This document shows positions 45,089-53,553 of a DNA stretch of 64,000 nt, piece by piece. How positions within the stretch are numbered: the stretch's first letter is position 1; each line of letters opens with the position of its first letter. The notes beneath the pieces were generated by a model that was not told the origin of the DNA, ran no database searches, and was given only the letters and a program-made list of their open reading frames with translations. Source of the stretch: Desulfovibrio sp. Its GTDB lineage: Bacteria; Desulfobacterota; Desulfovibrionia; Desulfovibrionales; Desulfovibrionaceae. The translations under genes and the position numbers were made by a program. The stretch is taken from NCBI GenBank assembly GCA_017528345.1, contig JAFXOX010000001.1, positions 1 through 64,000 of the forward strand, read 5' to 3'.

Positions 45089-45928
45089 ATGCAGAATGTA
45101 GAGATGAGATGGCAGGACGTTGGCATAAGCAACAATTTCATCTTTATTCATGTTTTGCAAAACAAATCACTTGCTAGTAAGTTGCTTAAATTGATAACTC
45201 ATATATAAATTGTAGATATTGACACGCCGAAACCAGAAAAATATTTTGATTCATTTATTGATGCAAAGTCTATAAAATCTTATATTTATATTTCAGATAT
45301 AAATAAAAATATATACAATATTGAATGTCAAGTCAAAAATGAAAAGAAAGACCCTTTAAATCTAAGACAGCGCTTTATACATTCAACATTGTCTGTAAAC
45401 AGTCTTGATAAGGGGAAAAAATATGAAAAGTTGCAAAATAATTTTGTTATATTTATCTGCAAATATGATTACTTCAATTGTGGGTTTCCAGTCTATGAAT
45501 TTAATAATAAGAAATGTGAAAAACATGAAAATATAGAACTTAATGATTTAACACATACCATTATCTTAAATTCTACGTATAAATATAAAGATGGTGTCGA
45601 CCCAGATCTCCTTGGTTTCCTTGATTATTTTAATGGAAGCGAGCCAAAAAGTGAAATTGCTAAAGAAACAAGCGATGAAGTACAACGTGTAAAGTCTAAA
45701 AATACTATTAAGGAGCAATTTATGAATTTGTCTATGATGATAAGAGACGCAGAAGTCAACGCTTATGACGATGGTTACAATAGTGGATTTGATAGTGGAT
45801 CAAAAAATACAAAAATTGAAATTGTAAAAAATATGCTAAATGATAATAAAAGTATTGATGAAATCATAAAATATACACACCTAACTGAATCTGAAATTTA
45901 CAATATTAGATTAAGTATGCAGCAATAA
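45089..45928 (+). pseudogene. Rpn-family PD-(D/E)XK nuclease gene with an in-frame stop
   Basis: The frame starts at ATG 45089 with GGAG ten bases upstream and reads NNFIFIHVLQNKSLASKLLK, the Rpn N-terminal helix. TAA at 45206-45208 interrupts it, after which the same frame continues for 240 codons. The second part has the nuclease core (IYNIECQVKNEKKDPLNLRQ), the middle domain and a tail of alternating charged helices. Rpn proteins are DNA nucleases linked to recombination and, in published E. coli work, to phage defence with an internally started antitoxin (RpnS). The full length would be 279 residues. The domain assignment is firm. The stop may be real decay or a sequence error; a TTG at 45389 could start a shorter product. 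Confidence 0.8.
45722..45928 (+). CDS. Internal start of the Rpn tail (RpnS-like small protein)
   Basis: Inside the rpn gene, AAGGAG at 45710-45715 stands six bases before an in-frame ATG at 45722. This could yield a 68-residue protein, MNLSMMIRDAEVNAYDDGYN... ending LSMQQ, that equals the C-terminal tail. In E. coli, such internally translated tails (RpnS) bind and restrain the full-length nuclease. The two free-standing copies that follow begin at exactly the equivalent ATG, which supports this being a real translation unit. Confidence 0.5.
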   Translation: MNLSMMIRDAEVNAYDDGYNSGFDSGSKNTKIEIVKNMLNDNKSIDEIIKYTHLTESEIYNIRLSMQQ

Positions 45929-45970
45929 TTTCTACAATAACAATATGTGTATTATATAAAGGCATATTAT

Positions 45971-46189
45971 ATGAATATTGCTACGATGATAAGAGACGCA
46001 GAAGTCAATGCTTATGACGACGGATATAATAGTGGTTTTGATAGAGGATTTGATAGTTGAGCAAAAAATACAAAAATTGAAATTGTCAAGAATATGCTAA
46101 TTGATAATAAAAATTATGATGAAATCATGAAATATACACACTTAACTGAATCTGAAATTCACAATATTAAACTAAACATGCAACAATAA
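45971..46189 (+). pseudogene. Second, free-standing copy of the Rpn tail, with a stop
   Basis: The frame of 72 codons begins ATGAATATTGC, with MIRDAEVNAYDDGYNSGFD and NTKIEIVKNMLIDN, and ends LNMQQ. It is close to the tail of the preceding rpn gene but extended by a few codons (GFDRGFDS). TGA at 46058-46060 (codon 30) interrupts it. AAAGG lies upstream. It looks like a duplicated antitoxin-like cassette that has decayed. Confidence 0.65.
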
Positions 46190-46307
46190 AGTATATAATT
46201 GACATATCTTTTAAGAAAGCATAAAATTGTTAAATTTTTTATGCTGAATACATTGAATAAATTTCTAAAGAACTTAAATCATGATATTAAAAATAAAGGT
46301 GTAATAT

Positions 46308-46498
46308 ATGAATTTTGCACTGATGATAAGAGATGCACAATAACTGGATATGCACATGGCTACAAAAATGGAGTAAAAGAAAGATGCAAAGAAGTGGCAA
46401 AGAATATGCTAAAGGACAACTGCCCTATTAATGAAATTGTACGTATACTAAAATTAGATGAGGCAGAAATTAATAATTTAAAAAATACTATACAACAG
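46308..46498 (+). pseudogene. Third, divergent copy of the Rpn tail, frameshifted
   Basis: ATG at 46308 begins MNFALMIRDAQ and then meets TAA at 46341. In another frame the sequence continues GYAHGYKNGVKERCKEVAKN, MLKDNCPINEIV and LDEAEINNLKNTIQQ, matching the same cassette at lower similarity. AAAGGTG precedes the ATG. This makes three tandem copies with different degrees of divergence, so at least two duplication events occurred. Confidence 0.6.
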
Positions 46499-46592
46499 AA
46501 AAGCATGTACAATACTTTAAATTTTTATTGCATAAATACATATCATATTTCATATATTTTTAACATACTCAAAAATTTCTAGCACAAAAAAA

Positions 46593-46628
46593 GAGCCCTG
46601 ATATAGCATATCTGTTATATCAGGGCTC
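46593..46628 (-). terminator. Terminator downstream of islB
   Basis: A perfect 12-bp stem (GAGCCCTGATAT at 46593-46604 with 46617-46628) is followed on the minus strand by seven T residues. It ends the islB transcript and shields it from the rpn region. Confidence 0.85.
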
Positions 46629-46655
46629 AAATGCATAAGTTAGAGCATACAGAAG

Positions 46656-47624
46656 CTATGCACTCTGAACCTTGTCCTTGGGCCTGTGCAAACGCTCATG
46701 CAGGATACTTTGTGCAAGGTCCTGCAACACATGCATTTTTTTCTGATTGAGCTGCACGTCACCCATGGGTACCGGGCGATCAAGGAAGTGATATTTCTGG
46801 GTACCAAGACGGTGATAGGGCAACATTTCGTATTCCACACGCGTAAAGGGCTGAAGAAATTCTGCAATCGCCTTGATGGTCTTGGCATTGTCGTTAAAGC
46901 CAGGAATGACAGGGGTTCTCGCACGGATAGGCAAATTGGGAAATTCTTCAGCAAGAATTTTGAAATTGGCCAAGATGCGTTCATTGGTCATGCCAGTCTG
47001 GGCCTTATGCACCTCAGGATCAAGATGCTTGATGTCAAAAAGCACCTGCCTGAGATACGGGGCAGCCGCGCGTATGGTTTCCTCTGGCACCATGCCGCAT
47101 GTTTCTATGGCACAGCGGATATGCCGTTCATGGGCCTCGCGCAGAAGCGCCAGAGCATAGTCTTTTTGCAGGAGAGGTTCGCCACCGGAAAGGGTCAGAC
47201 CGCCGCGTGAGCGCACGTAAAAGGCCATATCCTGTTCAACCACGGAAAGCACATCGTCCACAGTACGCATCTTCCCATAGACCAAAAGCCCCTGGGCCGG
47301 ACAGGCGCTGGCACAGGCTTTATCCGTACAGCTCGCACAGGCCTTCCGGTCAATGACAGGCAGGTCACTGTCGCCAAGACGGATGGCTCCGTAGGGACAC
47401 GCCACAATACAGTGGCCACATTTGGAGACGCCAAGGCAACGGCCGGCGTTGAAGGCAAGATCAGGCTCGGCCTTCTGGGACTCAGGATTGCTGCACCAAC
47501 GACATCTGAGAGCACAGCCCTTCAAAAAAACAATAGTGCGGATGCCTGGACCATCATGCACGGAAAATTTCTGGATATTGAAGACCATTCCCTTCTGCTG
47601 GCTGTCGAGACATTCCTGACTCAT
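46656..47624 (-). CDS. islB: Isethionate sulfite-lyase activating enzyme
   Basis: This radical SAM activase (322 residues) installs the glycyl radical on IslA. The cluster motif is in FLKGCALRCRWCSNPES (CxxxCxxC). An eight-Cys ferredoxin-like insert follows (CGHCIVACPYGAI and CASCTDKACASACPAQ), as in class III activases. GGLTLSGGEPLLQ is the SAM-binding region. It lies directly downstream of islA with an intrinsic terminator between them, so it needs read-through or its own promoter. Specificity is inferred from islA. Confidence 0.9.
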   Translation of the reverse strand: MSQECLDSQQKGMVFNIQKFSVHDGPGIRTIVFLKGCALRCRWCSNPESQKAEPDLAFNAGRCLGVSKCGHCIVACPYGAIRLGDSDLPVIDRKACASCTDKACASACPAQGLLVYGKMRTVDDVLSVVEQDMAFYVRSRGGLTLSGGEPLLQKDYALALLREAHERHIRCAIETCGMVPEETIRAAAPYLRQVLFDIKHLDPEVHKAQTGMTNERILANFKILAEEFPNLPIRARTPVIPGFNDNAKTIKAIAEFLQPFTRVEYEMLPYHRLGTQKYHFLDRPVPMGDVQLNQKKMHVLQDLAQSILHERLHRPKDKVQSA

Positions 47625-47703
47625 AGACTATCCTTGGCTGAAAAAAAATGTATTTGCAAAAAGCACCCAGCTTTCTTCTGGCACAAATGCTTGAGACAAA
47701 AAA

Positions 47704-47736
47704 ACGGGCAGCTCTCTGGGTATGAGAGCTGCCCGT
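47704..47736 (-). terminator. Terminator between islA and islB
   Basis: A perfect 13-bp stem (ACGGGCAGCTCTC at 47704-47716 with 47724-47736) is followed on the minus strand by a run of seven T. It lies 17 bases after the islA stop and would make islB expression much lower than islA, fitting a catalytic activase. Confidence 0.85.
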
Positions 47737-47753
47737 CTGTTATATACGCATGC

Positions 47754-50246
47754 TTACATGGCGTCATGCTCGGTGCGGGCGATCAGGTCATTCTGCAGAT
47801 CGGGGGAGAGATCCACAAAATAGGCGCTGTAGCCGGCAATACGTACAATGAGGTTACGGTATTTGTTGGGATCCTTCTGGGCCTTGAGCAGGGTGTCCTT
47901 ATTCAGGACATTGAACTGCACATGCCAGAGCTTCAAGTCGCAGAAGGTGCGGATAAAGGAAACAAGCTTTTCGGTGCCTTCATCACCTTCCACGCACTTG
48001 GGGGTAAACTTGATATTGAGCATACGGGCTGCACGATCGCGCATGCCCATATTCTTGGTATTGTAGTTGGACAGAAGCACAGCGGTCGGACCGTTGACGT
48101 CGGCGCCATGGGATGCGGAAGAACCGTCCGAAAGCGGGAAGCCATCTGTGCGGCCATTGGGGGTTGCGGAGACAACCTTGCCGAAGGGCACGTGGGAGGT
48201 AAAGGGCACGTAGCGCACGTCATTGTGAATACCAAGGTCACGCATGCTGTACTTGCCGCCGTACTCCACGGAAATCTTGTCGATTTCCTTACCAATGGCG
48301 TCAGCGTAGGGATCGTTATTGCCGTAGCAGGGAGCGCTCTTGAGCAGAGCCTTGACGTCATCATAACCCACGAAGTTGGCGTCAATGGCTTCAATAAGTT
48401 TATCCATGCTCAGCTTCTTCTCTTCAAAGACAAGCTTCTTCACGGCGCAGAGAGAATCGACCACGGTGCCAAGGCCCATGTATTCAAAGTAGCCGAAATC
48501 AATGCCTTCAGGAATATGTTCCTGATGCAGGTCAATGCAGTGCTTCATGCACAGATCATGCATGGCCGAGCCCATGGGCTGAGCAAAGTGCTGGGCGCGC
48601 AGTTTATTGATAATGTACTGCTGATGGAAAGCCGTCTTCAGGAAGAGCAGATGCTGCGTCTTATAGGCATTCCAGAATTCTTCCCAGGTCTTGAAATTGC
48701 GCGGGTCACCGGTTTCCACACCCAGCACCTGGTCGCCATATTTCTTCATACGGCCGTTACGCAGAACCATTTCCACCGCTGCGGCGAAGTTGATATAGGC
48801 GCCACCTGAGGTATAGGTGTCACGATTGGGCATTCTCGCTTCCGTGCAGCCGCTCACCGCATAGTCCAGAGCTTCTTCAAATGTCGCGCCCTTGGAGACA
48901 TAGAGCGGCACCACTTCTTCGTCGTTGATCAGTTTGGGGAAGCCGGAACCATATTTGATGGTTTCAGCCACATCCCAAAGGTAGCGCTCAGGGGCACGGG
49001 AATGGATACGTGCGGCAAGATCCGGGTAGTGCAGGGGAAATTCACGCTTGGATTTCAGAATGATATAGGTCAGCTCATTGCTGGCATCGCGTCCGTCAGG
49101 AGTCTGGCCGCCGACGGTCACAGCTTCCCAGTGAGCATAGCCCTCGTTGAAGGCGCCGCCGGTGGGGGAAATGTACATATCAATGAATTCGGCCATGCCG
49201 ACCCACATGCATTCCAGAAGTTCCATGGCCTGAGCGTCGGTGATCTTACCGGCTTTTTTGTCGGCCTGATAGTAGGGGTAGAAGTACTGGTCCATGCGGC
49301 CGTTGGAAATGGTGGTACCGGTCTTCTGCTCTATGCGCGAGAACATCTGGGTGAACCACTGGCTCTGGCAGGCTTCCCAGAAATCACGGGCAGGCTCGCC
49401 GGGCACGCGTTCAGCATTTTCGGCCATGCGCAGAAGTTCTGCCTTGCGCTTGGGATCTTTTTCAACGTCAGCTTTGGCACGGGCAGCTTCAGCATGACGT
49501 TTGGCCCAGAGAACGATGGCTTCACTGACAATGATCACCGCTTCCAGGAAAGGACGTTTTTCGCAGTTGTCCTTGCAGCTCATGGGATCAAGAGCAGCCA
49601 GTTTTTCTTCAGCTTCACGCTTGATGTCGTTAAAACCGCGGCGCAGAATTTTGCCGTAGTCGTGCACCCACTGGATGGAGCTGCGGAAAGAGGCCGTCTC
49701 ATTGACGATAAAGCGTGAGATGAGACCCTGAGGATCATCATAGGTCAGCTTATGCACTTCCGGCGGCAGCGAACGGTTGAGATCCTCGTGGAAGGTCTTG
49801 CCCTTCCAGTAGGGGGCGATCTCTTCCACCACACGTTTGGCATCCTCGGGGGTGATGGTGGCCGGTGATGTGGCACGGGTGGGCAGATCACGCACGGCGA
49901 TATCCAAGAAGTCGCCGTCGAGTTCAGGATAGAGAATACCATAACGGCCGTCGCAGCCAGCACGACCAAGAAGCAGCTGATCGTCCTGTACGGTGACGGT
50001 GATATTCTTGGCAATGTGCATCAGCGCTTTTGCCCAGCGCAGAACCAGGGGCTGCCCCTCGGTCTCTTTCATGGACTCGGTGAAGTAGAGAGCGCGCTCA
50101 ATATCAATGCGCGGTTTCTGTCCTTCAAAGCGCTCAAGCAGCTTAAAGACGCGGGGATGACTTTTTCTGAACTTATCTTCCTTGCCTTCAATTTTATCCA
50201 AGAGACGCTGTTCCTGAGGTGAACGGCATTCGCACACTTGCGTCAT
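47754..50246 (-). CDS. islA: Isethionate sulfite-lyase (glycyl radical enzyme)
   Basis: IslA cleaves isethionate to sulfite and acetaldehyde. Sulfite then serves as electron acceptor in sulfate-reducer relatives. The 830-residue protein has the thiyl Cys467 in SGCTEAR with Glu469, and Gly805 in the radical loop RIAGYSAYF. Arg188, Gln192, Trp373, Arg678 and Phe682 fall at or one off the positions I remember for the substrate pocket of Bilophila IslA, which separates it from HpsG and choline or glycerol lyases. The ATG at 50246 ([13 protein letters not shown]) follows AAGGAG. The neighbouring TRAP transporter and activase fit isethionate use. Confidence 0.92.
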   Translation of the reverse strand: MTQVCECRSPQEQRLLDKIEGKEDKFRKSHPRVFKLLERFEGQKPRIDIERALYFTESMKETEGQPLVLRWAKALMHIAKNITVTVQDDQLLLGRAGCDGRYGILYPELDGDFLDIAVRDLPTRATSPATITPEDAKRVVEEIAPYWKGKTFHEDLNRSLPPEVHKLTYDDPQGLISRFIVNETASFRSSIQWVHDYGKILRRGFNDIKREAEEKLAALDPMSCKDNCEKRPFLEAVIIVSEAIVLWAKRHAEAARAKADVEKDPKRKAELLRMAENAERVPGEPARDFWEACQSQWFTQMFSRIEQKTGTTISNGRMDQYFYPYYQADKKAGKITDAQAMELLECMWVGMAEFIDMYISPTGGAFNEGYAHWEAVTVGGQTPDGRDASNELTYIILKSKREFPLHYPDLAARIHSRAPERYLWDVAETIKYGSGFPKLINDEEVVPLYVSKGATFEEALDYAVSGCTEARMPNRDTYTSGGAYINFAAAVEMVLRNGRMKKYGDQVLGVETGDPRNFKTWEEFWNAYKTQHLLFLKTAFHQQYIINKLRAQHFAQPMGSAMHDLCMKHCIDLHQEHIPEGIDFGYFEYMGLGTVVDSLCAVKKLVFEEKKLSMDKLIEAIDANFVGYDDVKALLKSAPCYGNNDPYADAIGKEIDKISVEYGGKYSMRDLGIHNDVRYVPFTSHVPFGKVVSATPNGRTDGFPLSDGSSASHGADVNGPTAVLLSNYNTKNMGMRDRAARMLNIKFTPKCVEGDEGTEKLVSFIRTFCDLKLWHVQFNVLNKDTLLKAQKDPNKYRNLIVRIAGYSAYFVDLSPDLQNDLIARTEHDAM

Positions 50247-50456
50247 GATACACTCCTTGACTGCTCTGCGTTGAGACAACAGTCCACGTTGAGGATGTTT
50301 CGTTGTTGCGCCGCACGCCAAAACCATGCCGTGCGGCCACGTTAGTCTGCGCTATCTTTGCAGATCTTGTGCCACTTTGCCCATGCTCTGAAAATCAGCC
50401 AATAGTGCAGGCTACTAGCTAGCGATGGCTCAAGCCATCAGGCTTTTCCCAAGGAT

Positions 50457-50528
50457 AGTCGCAAATTTGCATCTATCTCTTCGCAAATCTGCCACAAAGC
50501 CGGTAAAAACTGTCGCAAATTTGCGACA
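50457..50528. promoter_or_regulatory. Three phased operator-like palindromes upstream of islA
   Basis: A perfect 18-bp palindrome TGTCGCAAATTTGCGACA is at 50511-50528. Two imperfect copies (14 of 18 positions) are at 50457-50474 and 50479-50496. Centre-to-centre distances of 22 and 32 bases are close to two and three helical turns. They lie 210-280 bases before the islA start. The regulator is unknown; no regulator gene lies in the module. Confidence 0.6.
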
Positions 50529-50742
50529 AAACCTGAAAAACCTCTGTATTTCCAGGCCCTTACCGAAAAATCCTGTTCCTGAAAAACCTGCTCAGGGAGG
50601 CATTTTTCACAAGCACGGTCAATGCCTCAAAAAAATCCGAGCACTTCAATACGCTTTTGCCTATGCACGCTTTTTCTCTTTAGCCTGAGCAAAAGCCATT
50701 TTTGCGCAGGACCTTTGCCAACAGGGTATTGCCCAGCAAAGC

Positions 50743-50760
50743 CGTCGCAAATCTGCGACA
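50743..50760. promoter_or_regulatory. Fourth copy of the islA-region palindrome
   Basis: CGTCGCAAATCTGCGACA matches the perfect upstream palindrome at 16 of 18 positions. It lies between the TRAP operon terminator and the islA promoter region, about 230 bases from the other three. Apart from these sites, the whole 50247-50872 gap holds no gene. Confidence 0.55.
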
Positions 50761-50818
50761 ATCGTGTTCACGAACGCTGTACGCTCAACCAGATCCTTCC
50801 AAGATACGCGCAGAAAAA

Positions 50819-50840
50819 AAGCCTGGCATTTGCCAGGCTT
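50819..50840 (-). terminator. Terminator of the TRAP transporter operon
   Basis: AAGCCTGGCA at 50819-50828 pairs with TGCCAGGCTT at 50831-50840, followed on the minus strand by a T run. It ends the dctP-dctQ-dctM operon before islA. Confidence 0.85.
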
Positions 50841-50872
50841 TGCTTGCACCATGCGCGTCTGCAAAACTGAAC

Positions 50873-51532
50873 TCAGGGATTGGGGTGTTTTCGCAATTCA
50901 TCCATGATCGGATAGGAGAAATGCACCGTCAGCATCCTGTCCGTAAGCTCTTTGCCATTGGCACTCTGGGTCACATCGACTTGCAGGGTATCCTTGGGAA
51001 CAAGCATGAGCAATTGTCCAAGGGAGGCTGCATCCCTCAACTGTTCCTGAGGAATCTTGGTGATATCATACCATGCATAGCTGATCTTTTGGGGAATGTG
51101 AGCACTTGTCAGTTCGCGAAAGCGCTTCTGAAAGGCCTTGATGCCCCCCAATTTCACCAGGCTAATCATATCAAGGGCCTTGTCATCAATGATCATGCCG
51201 AGCATCTGAAACTTTTGTGCCTTGAGATAGTCACTGATTTGCGTAAGTAGCTCGCGGGAGTAGCTGGAATACAGTGTCACCCCGTTCAGCCCGGCATCGC
51301 TAAAATGACATTGAGCCGTCCAGGCGTAACCCGCCCACTGGACACCTTTGAGAAAGGCATGATCCTGAAAATCTTCCTTTCCCATGCTAACGCCTTCGCG
51401 AGATGCGATTGCTGACTTGGGTGTTCCATACTCAAAGCCAGGCAACAAGGAGGCGGCCAGCAGGCTTCCCGGAAAAAGGAGCGCGACGGCAAGAAGCGCT
51501 TGCGTCAGGATTCTCAGAAAAAGCACGTGCAT
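50873..51532 (-). CDS. Unknown secreted protein at the end of the TRAP operon
   Basis: This 219-residue protein has a clear signal peptide (ILTQALLAVALLFPGSLLAA), so the mature part is periplasmic. No family was recognised. The body is mixed, with Tyr-rich stretches (GVTLYSSYSRELLTQISDYL, KISYAWYDITKIP). Its ATG at 51532 lies five bases after the dctM stop and the operon terminator follows it, so it belongs to the isethionate transport unit. A role in substrate capture or envelope stress from sulfite can only be guessed. Confidence 0.7.
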   Translation of the reverse strand: MHVLFLRILTQALLAVALLFPGSLLAASLLPGFEYGTPKSAIASREGVSMGKEDFQDHAFLKGVQWAGYAWTAQCHFSDAGLNGVTLYSSYSRELLTQISDYLKAQKFQMLGMIIDDKALDMISLVKLGGIKAFQKRFRELTSAHIPQKISYAWYDITKIPQEQLRDAASLGQLLMLVPKDTLQVDVTQSANGKELTDRMLTVHFSYPIMDELRKHPNP

Positions 51533-51537
51533 AGCTT

Positions 51538-52857
51538 TTACTCAATCAATTTGGCAAAAAAGGTGAGAATTTCCGGGAAGGCAATGAGCAGACCTACACC
51601 AACGAGCTGGCAGCAGATAAACTGCAGCATGCCGGCATAGATATCGGTGAGCTTCCAGTGCGGAAGAGCGCCCTTGATAAAATAGGCTGAAAGTGCAACT
51701 GGCGGCGATAGCCACGAGGTCTGCAAGGTCACGGCAACAAGCATGCAGAACCAGAGCTTATCATAGCCCATGGCCTCCACAACCGGTAAGAGCAGAGGAA
51801 CGAGGATGAGCACAATGGGAATCCATTCCATGGCCCAGCCCATGAAGAAGATGATCACAAGGATCATACAGAGCATGATCATGGGGCTCACGTTCATGCT
51901 CAAAAGCAGGTTGGAAAGGTAGCTTGCCCCGCCAAGTCTGGAAAACACGGCGCCAAAGAAGTTGCAGGAGGCGATCATGACCAAGATCATGGCCGACATC
52001 TTGGCCGTGGCAAACATGGCCTTGGCAAAACTGCGAAATGTGAACTTGCGGTAGGCGATGACCATGACAATGGAGGCAAAGGCACCGCAGGCGGAGGCTT
52101 CTGTGGGGGTTGCCAGGCCGAACATAATGCTGCCCAGCACGGAAAGAATAAGGAGAAGCAGGGGAATAGCACCAACACAGAGCTCTCGAACAACTTCACC
52201 GGCAGATTTTGGGCGAAGCTCCGGAGGCAGCGGCGGACCATACTTGGGCCAGATACAACATTTGATGAGCGAATAGAGAATGTAGAGACCTGCCAGCATC
52301 AATCCCGGAGGAACCGCCGCAATAAAGAGATCGGTCACAGGCACGCCGACCATGGGCCCAAGCACGACAAGCATGATACTTGGCGGGATCAAAATACCCA
52401 AGGTTCCTGCAGCAGCAATGGAGCCTGCCCCCATACGCACATCGTAGCCGCTTTTGCGCATGGTCGGCTCAGCCATGACACAGAGCAGATTCACAGAAGA
52501 ACCCACAATACCTGTTGCCGCGGCAAAAAGTGTTCCCGTGGAAATGACGGCCATGTACAGCGAACCGGGGAGCCTGGCAAAGAGCTTCTGAAAGGCTGAG
52601 AAAAGGCGCTCCATGAGGCCTGCCCCTTCCAGCATATAGCCCATGACCAGAAAGAAGGGGATGGCCACCATGACAGAATCATTCATAACCTGGTAGAACT
52701 GCACGGTGAGCAGATAGGTGACCAGTTTCCAGCCAATGCCCAGAAATCCGAAAAGCACGCCGGCAAACAGCATGGTATAGGCGATGGGGAAGCCGAAACA
52801 GAAGAGAACAAACATGCCAACGAGCGAAAGCATGGCAAGCATTTCATTATGTGACAT
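51538..52857 (-). CDS. dctM: TRAP transporter large permease DctM
   Basis: This is the main membrane channel of the tripartite ATP-independent transporter (439 residues, about 12 helices). Typical motifs are FGFPIAYTMLFAGVLFGFLG, FAAATGIVGSSVNLLC and GTLGILIPPSIMLVVLGPMV. Its place with dctP and dctQ next to islA points to isethionate import driven by the sodium gradient. Confidence 0.93.
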   Translation of the reverse strand: MSHNEMLAMLSLVGMFVLFCFGFPIAYTMLFAGVLFGFLGIGWKLVTYLLTVQFYQVMNDSVMVAIPFFLVMGYMLEGAGLMERLFSAFQKLFARLPGSLYMAVISTGTLFAAATGIVGSSVNLLCVMAEPTMRKSGYDVRMGAGSIAAAGTLGILIPPSIMLVVLGPMVGVPVTDLFIAAVPPGLMLAGLYILYSLIKCCIWPKYGPPLPPELRPKSAGEVVRELCVGAIPLLLLILSVLGSIMFGLATPTEASACGAFASIVMVIAYRKFTFRSFAKAMFATAKMSAMILVMIASCNFFGAVFSRLGGASYLSNLLLSMNVSPMIMLCMILVIIFFMGWAMEWIPIVLILVPLLLPVVEAMGYDKLWFCMLVAVTLQTSWLSPPVALSAYFIKGALPHWKLTDIYAGMLQFICCQLVGVGLLIAFPEILTFFAKLIE

Positions 52858-52868
52858 GGCCCAACCCC

Positions 52869-53483
52869 TTATGCCTTAGGTGTGCTTTCATGCGCGGCAG
52901 GTTCTTGTTCAACGGCCTCGGAGCTGTTTTGCCAGAGGTCGACCTTGGTTTTACACCGATACCAGCACTTCAAAAGTTCGGCAAAACCCTGGGTCATGGT
53001 AAGGACGATATAGATAACGATGGCACCCTTGGCAGGCCAGATCCACATACCCCAGCTGCTTTCCGGGGAAGATTCGAACTTGGCGAAAGAAGTGGCAAAA
53101 TATTTCCAACCAACATAGAGGAAAATGATGTGCGCCGGGTAGAAGAACAACACGTAATGGGCAATATCGGAAATCGCCTTGGCGCGTACTGACCAGTTGT
53201 GGTAAAAAAAGTCGGTGCGCACATGCCCGCCATCACGCAGGCAATAGGGGGAAGCCAGCATATACATGATACCGTAGCAGAGCACAGTCATGTCATTGGC
53301 CCAGACCGTCGGCTTATTAAATCCATAGCGCAAAAAGACTTCACAGATCAAAAAAGCAATCATGGGCACACACAGCCATGATGCGGCTTTGCCCACAAAA
53401 CCGCTCAAGCCGTCAAAAAAAGCGATAATTTTTTGCGCGCAGGGCGGTACCTGTGCCATGGCCTCTTCATAGGTGTATCCCAT
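52869..53483 (-). CDS. dctQ: TRAP transporter small permease DctQ
   Basis: This four-helix membrane subunit (204 residues) has the family stretch PTVWANDMTVLCYGIMYMLA and RDGGHVRTDFFYHNWSVRAK. The ATG at 53483 (MGYTYEEAMAQV) follows AGGAGG. A Glu/Pro-rich tail ends the protein. It lies between dctP and dctM, with an attenuating hairpin upstream. Confidence 0.92.
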   Translation of the reverse strand: MGYTYEEAMAQVPPCAQKIIAFFDGLSGFVGKAASWLCVPMIAFLICEVFLRYGFNKPTVWANDMTVLCYGIMYMLASPYCLRDGGHVRTDFFYHNWSVRAKAISDIAHYVLFFYPAHIIFLYVGWKYFATSFAKFESSPESSWGMWIWPAKGAIVIYIVLTMTQGFAELLKCWYRCKTKVDLWQNSSEAVEQEPAAHESTPKA

Positions 53484-53497
53484 ATTACCTCCTAAAA

Positions 53498-53526
53498 AGC
53501 CGGAGGAAGACAAGCCTCCTCCGGCT
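53498..53526 (-). terminator. Attenuating hairpin between dctP and dctQ
   Basis: AGCCGGAGGA at 53498-53507 pairs with 53517-53526 around a nine-base loop and is followed by five T on the minus strand. Partial termination here would give excess binding protein over permease, as is common in TRAP operons. Confidence 0.7.
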
Positions 53527-53553
53527 CAAAGAGCAACGTATGACGCGGTTAGA

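Noticed and set aside
47412-48809. 465-codon plus-strand frame across islB/islA
   Set aside because: It is antisense to conserved, motif-complete enzymes; the translation is a His/Gly-rich shadow with no start signal.
47754-50246. Dihydroxypropanesulfonate lyase (HpsG) or choline lyase as the identity of the glycyl radical enzyme
   Set aside because: The N-terminus, length and pocket residues match IslA as remembered, and the TRAP transporter context agrees. A profile search would settle it.
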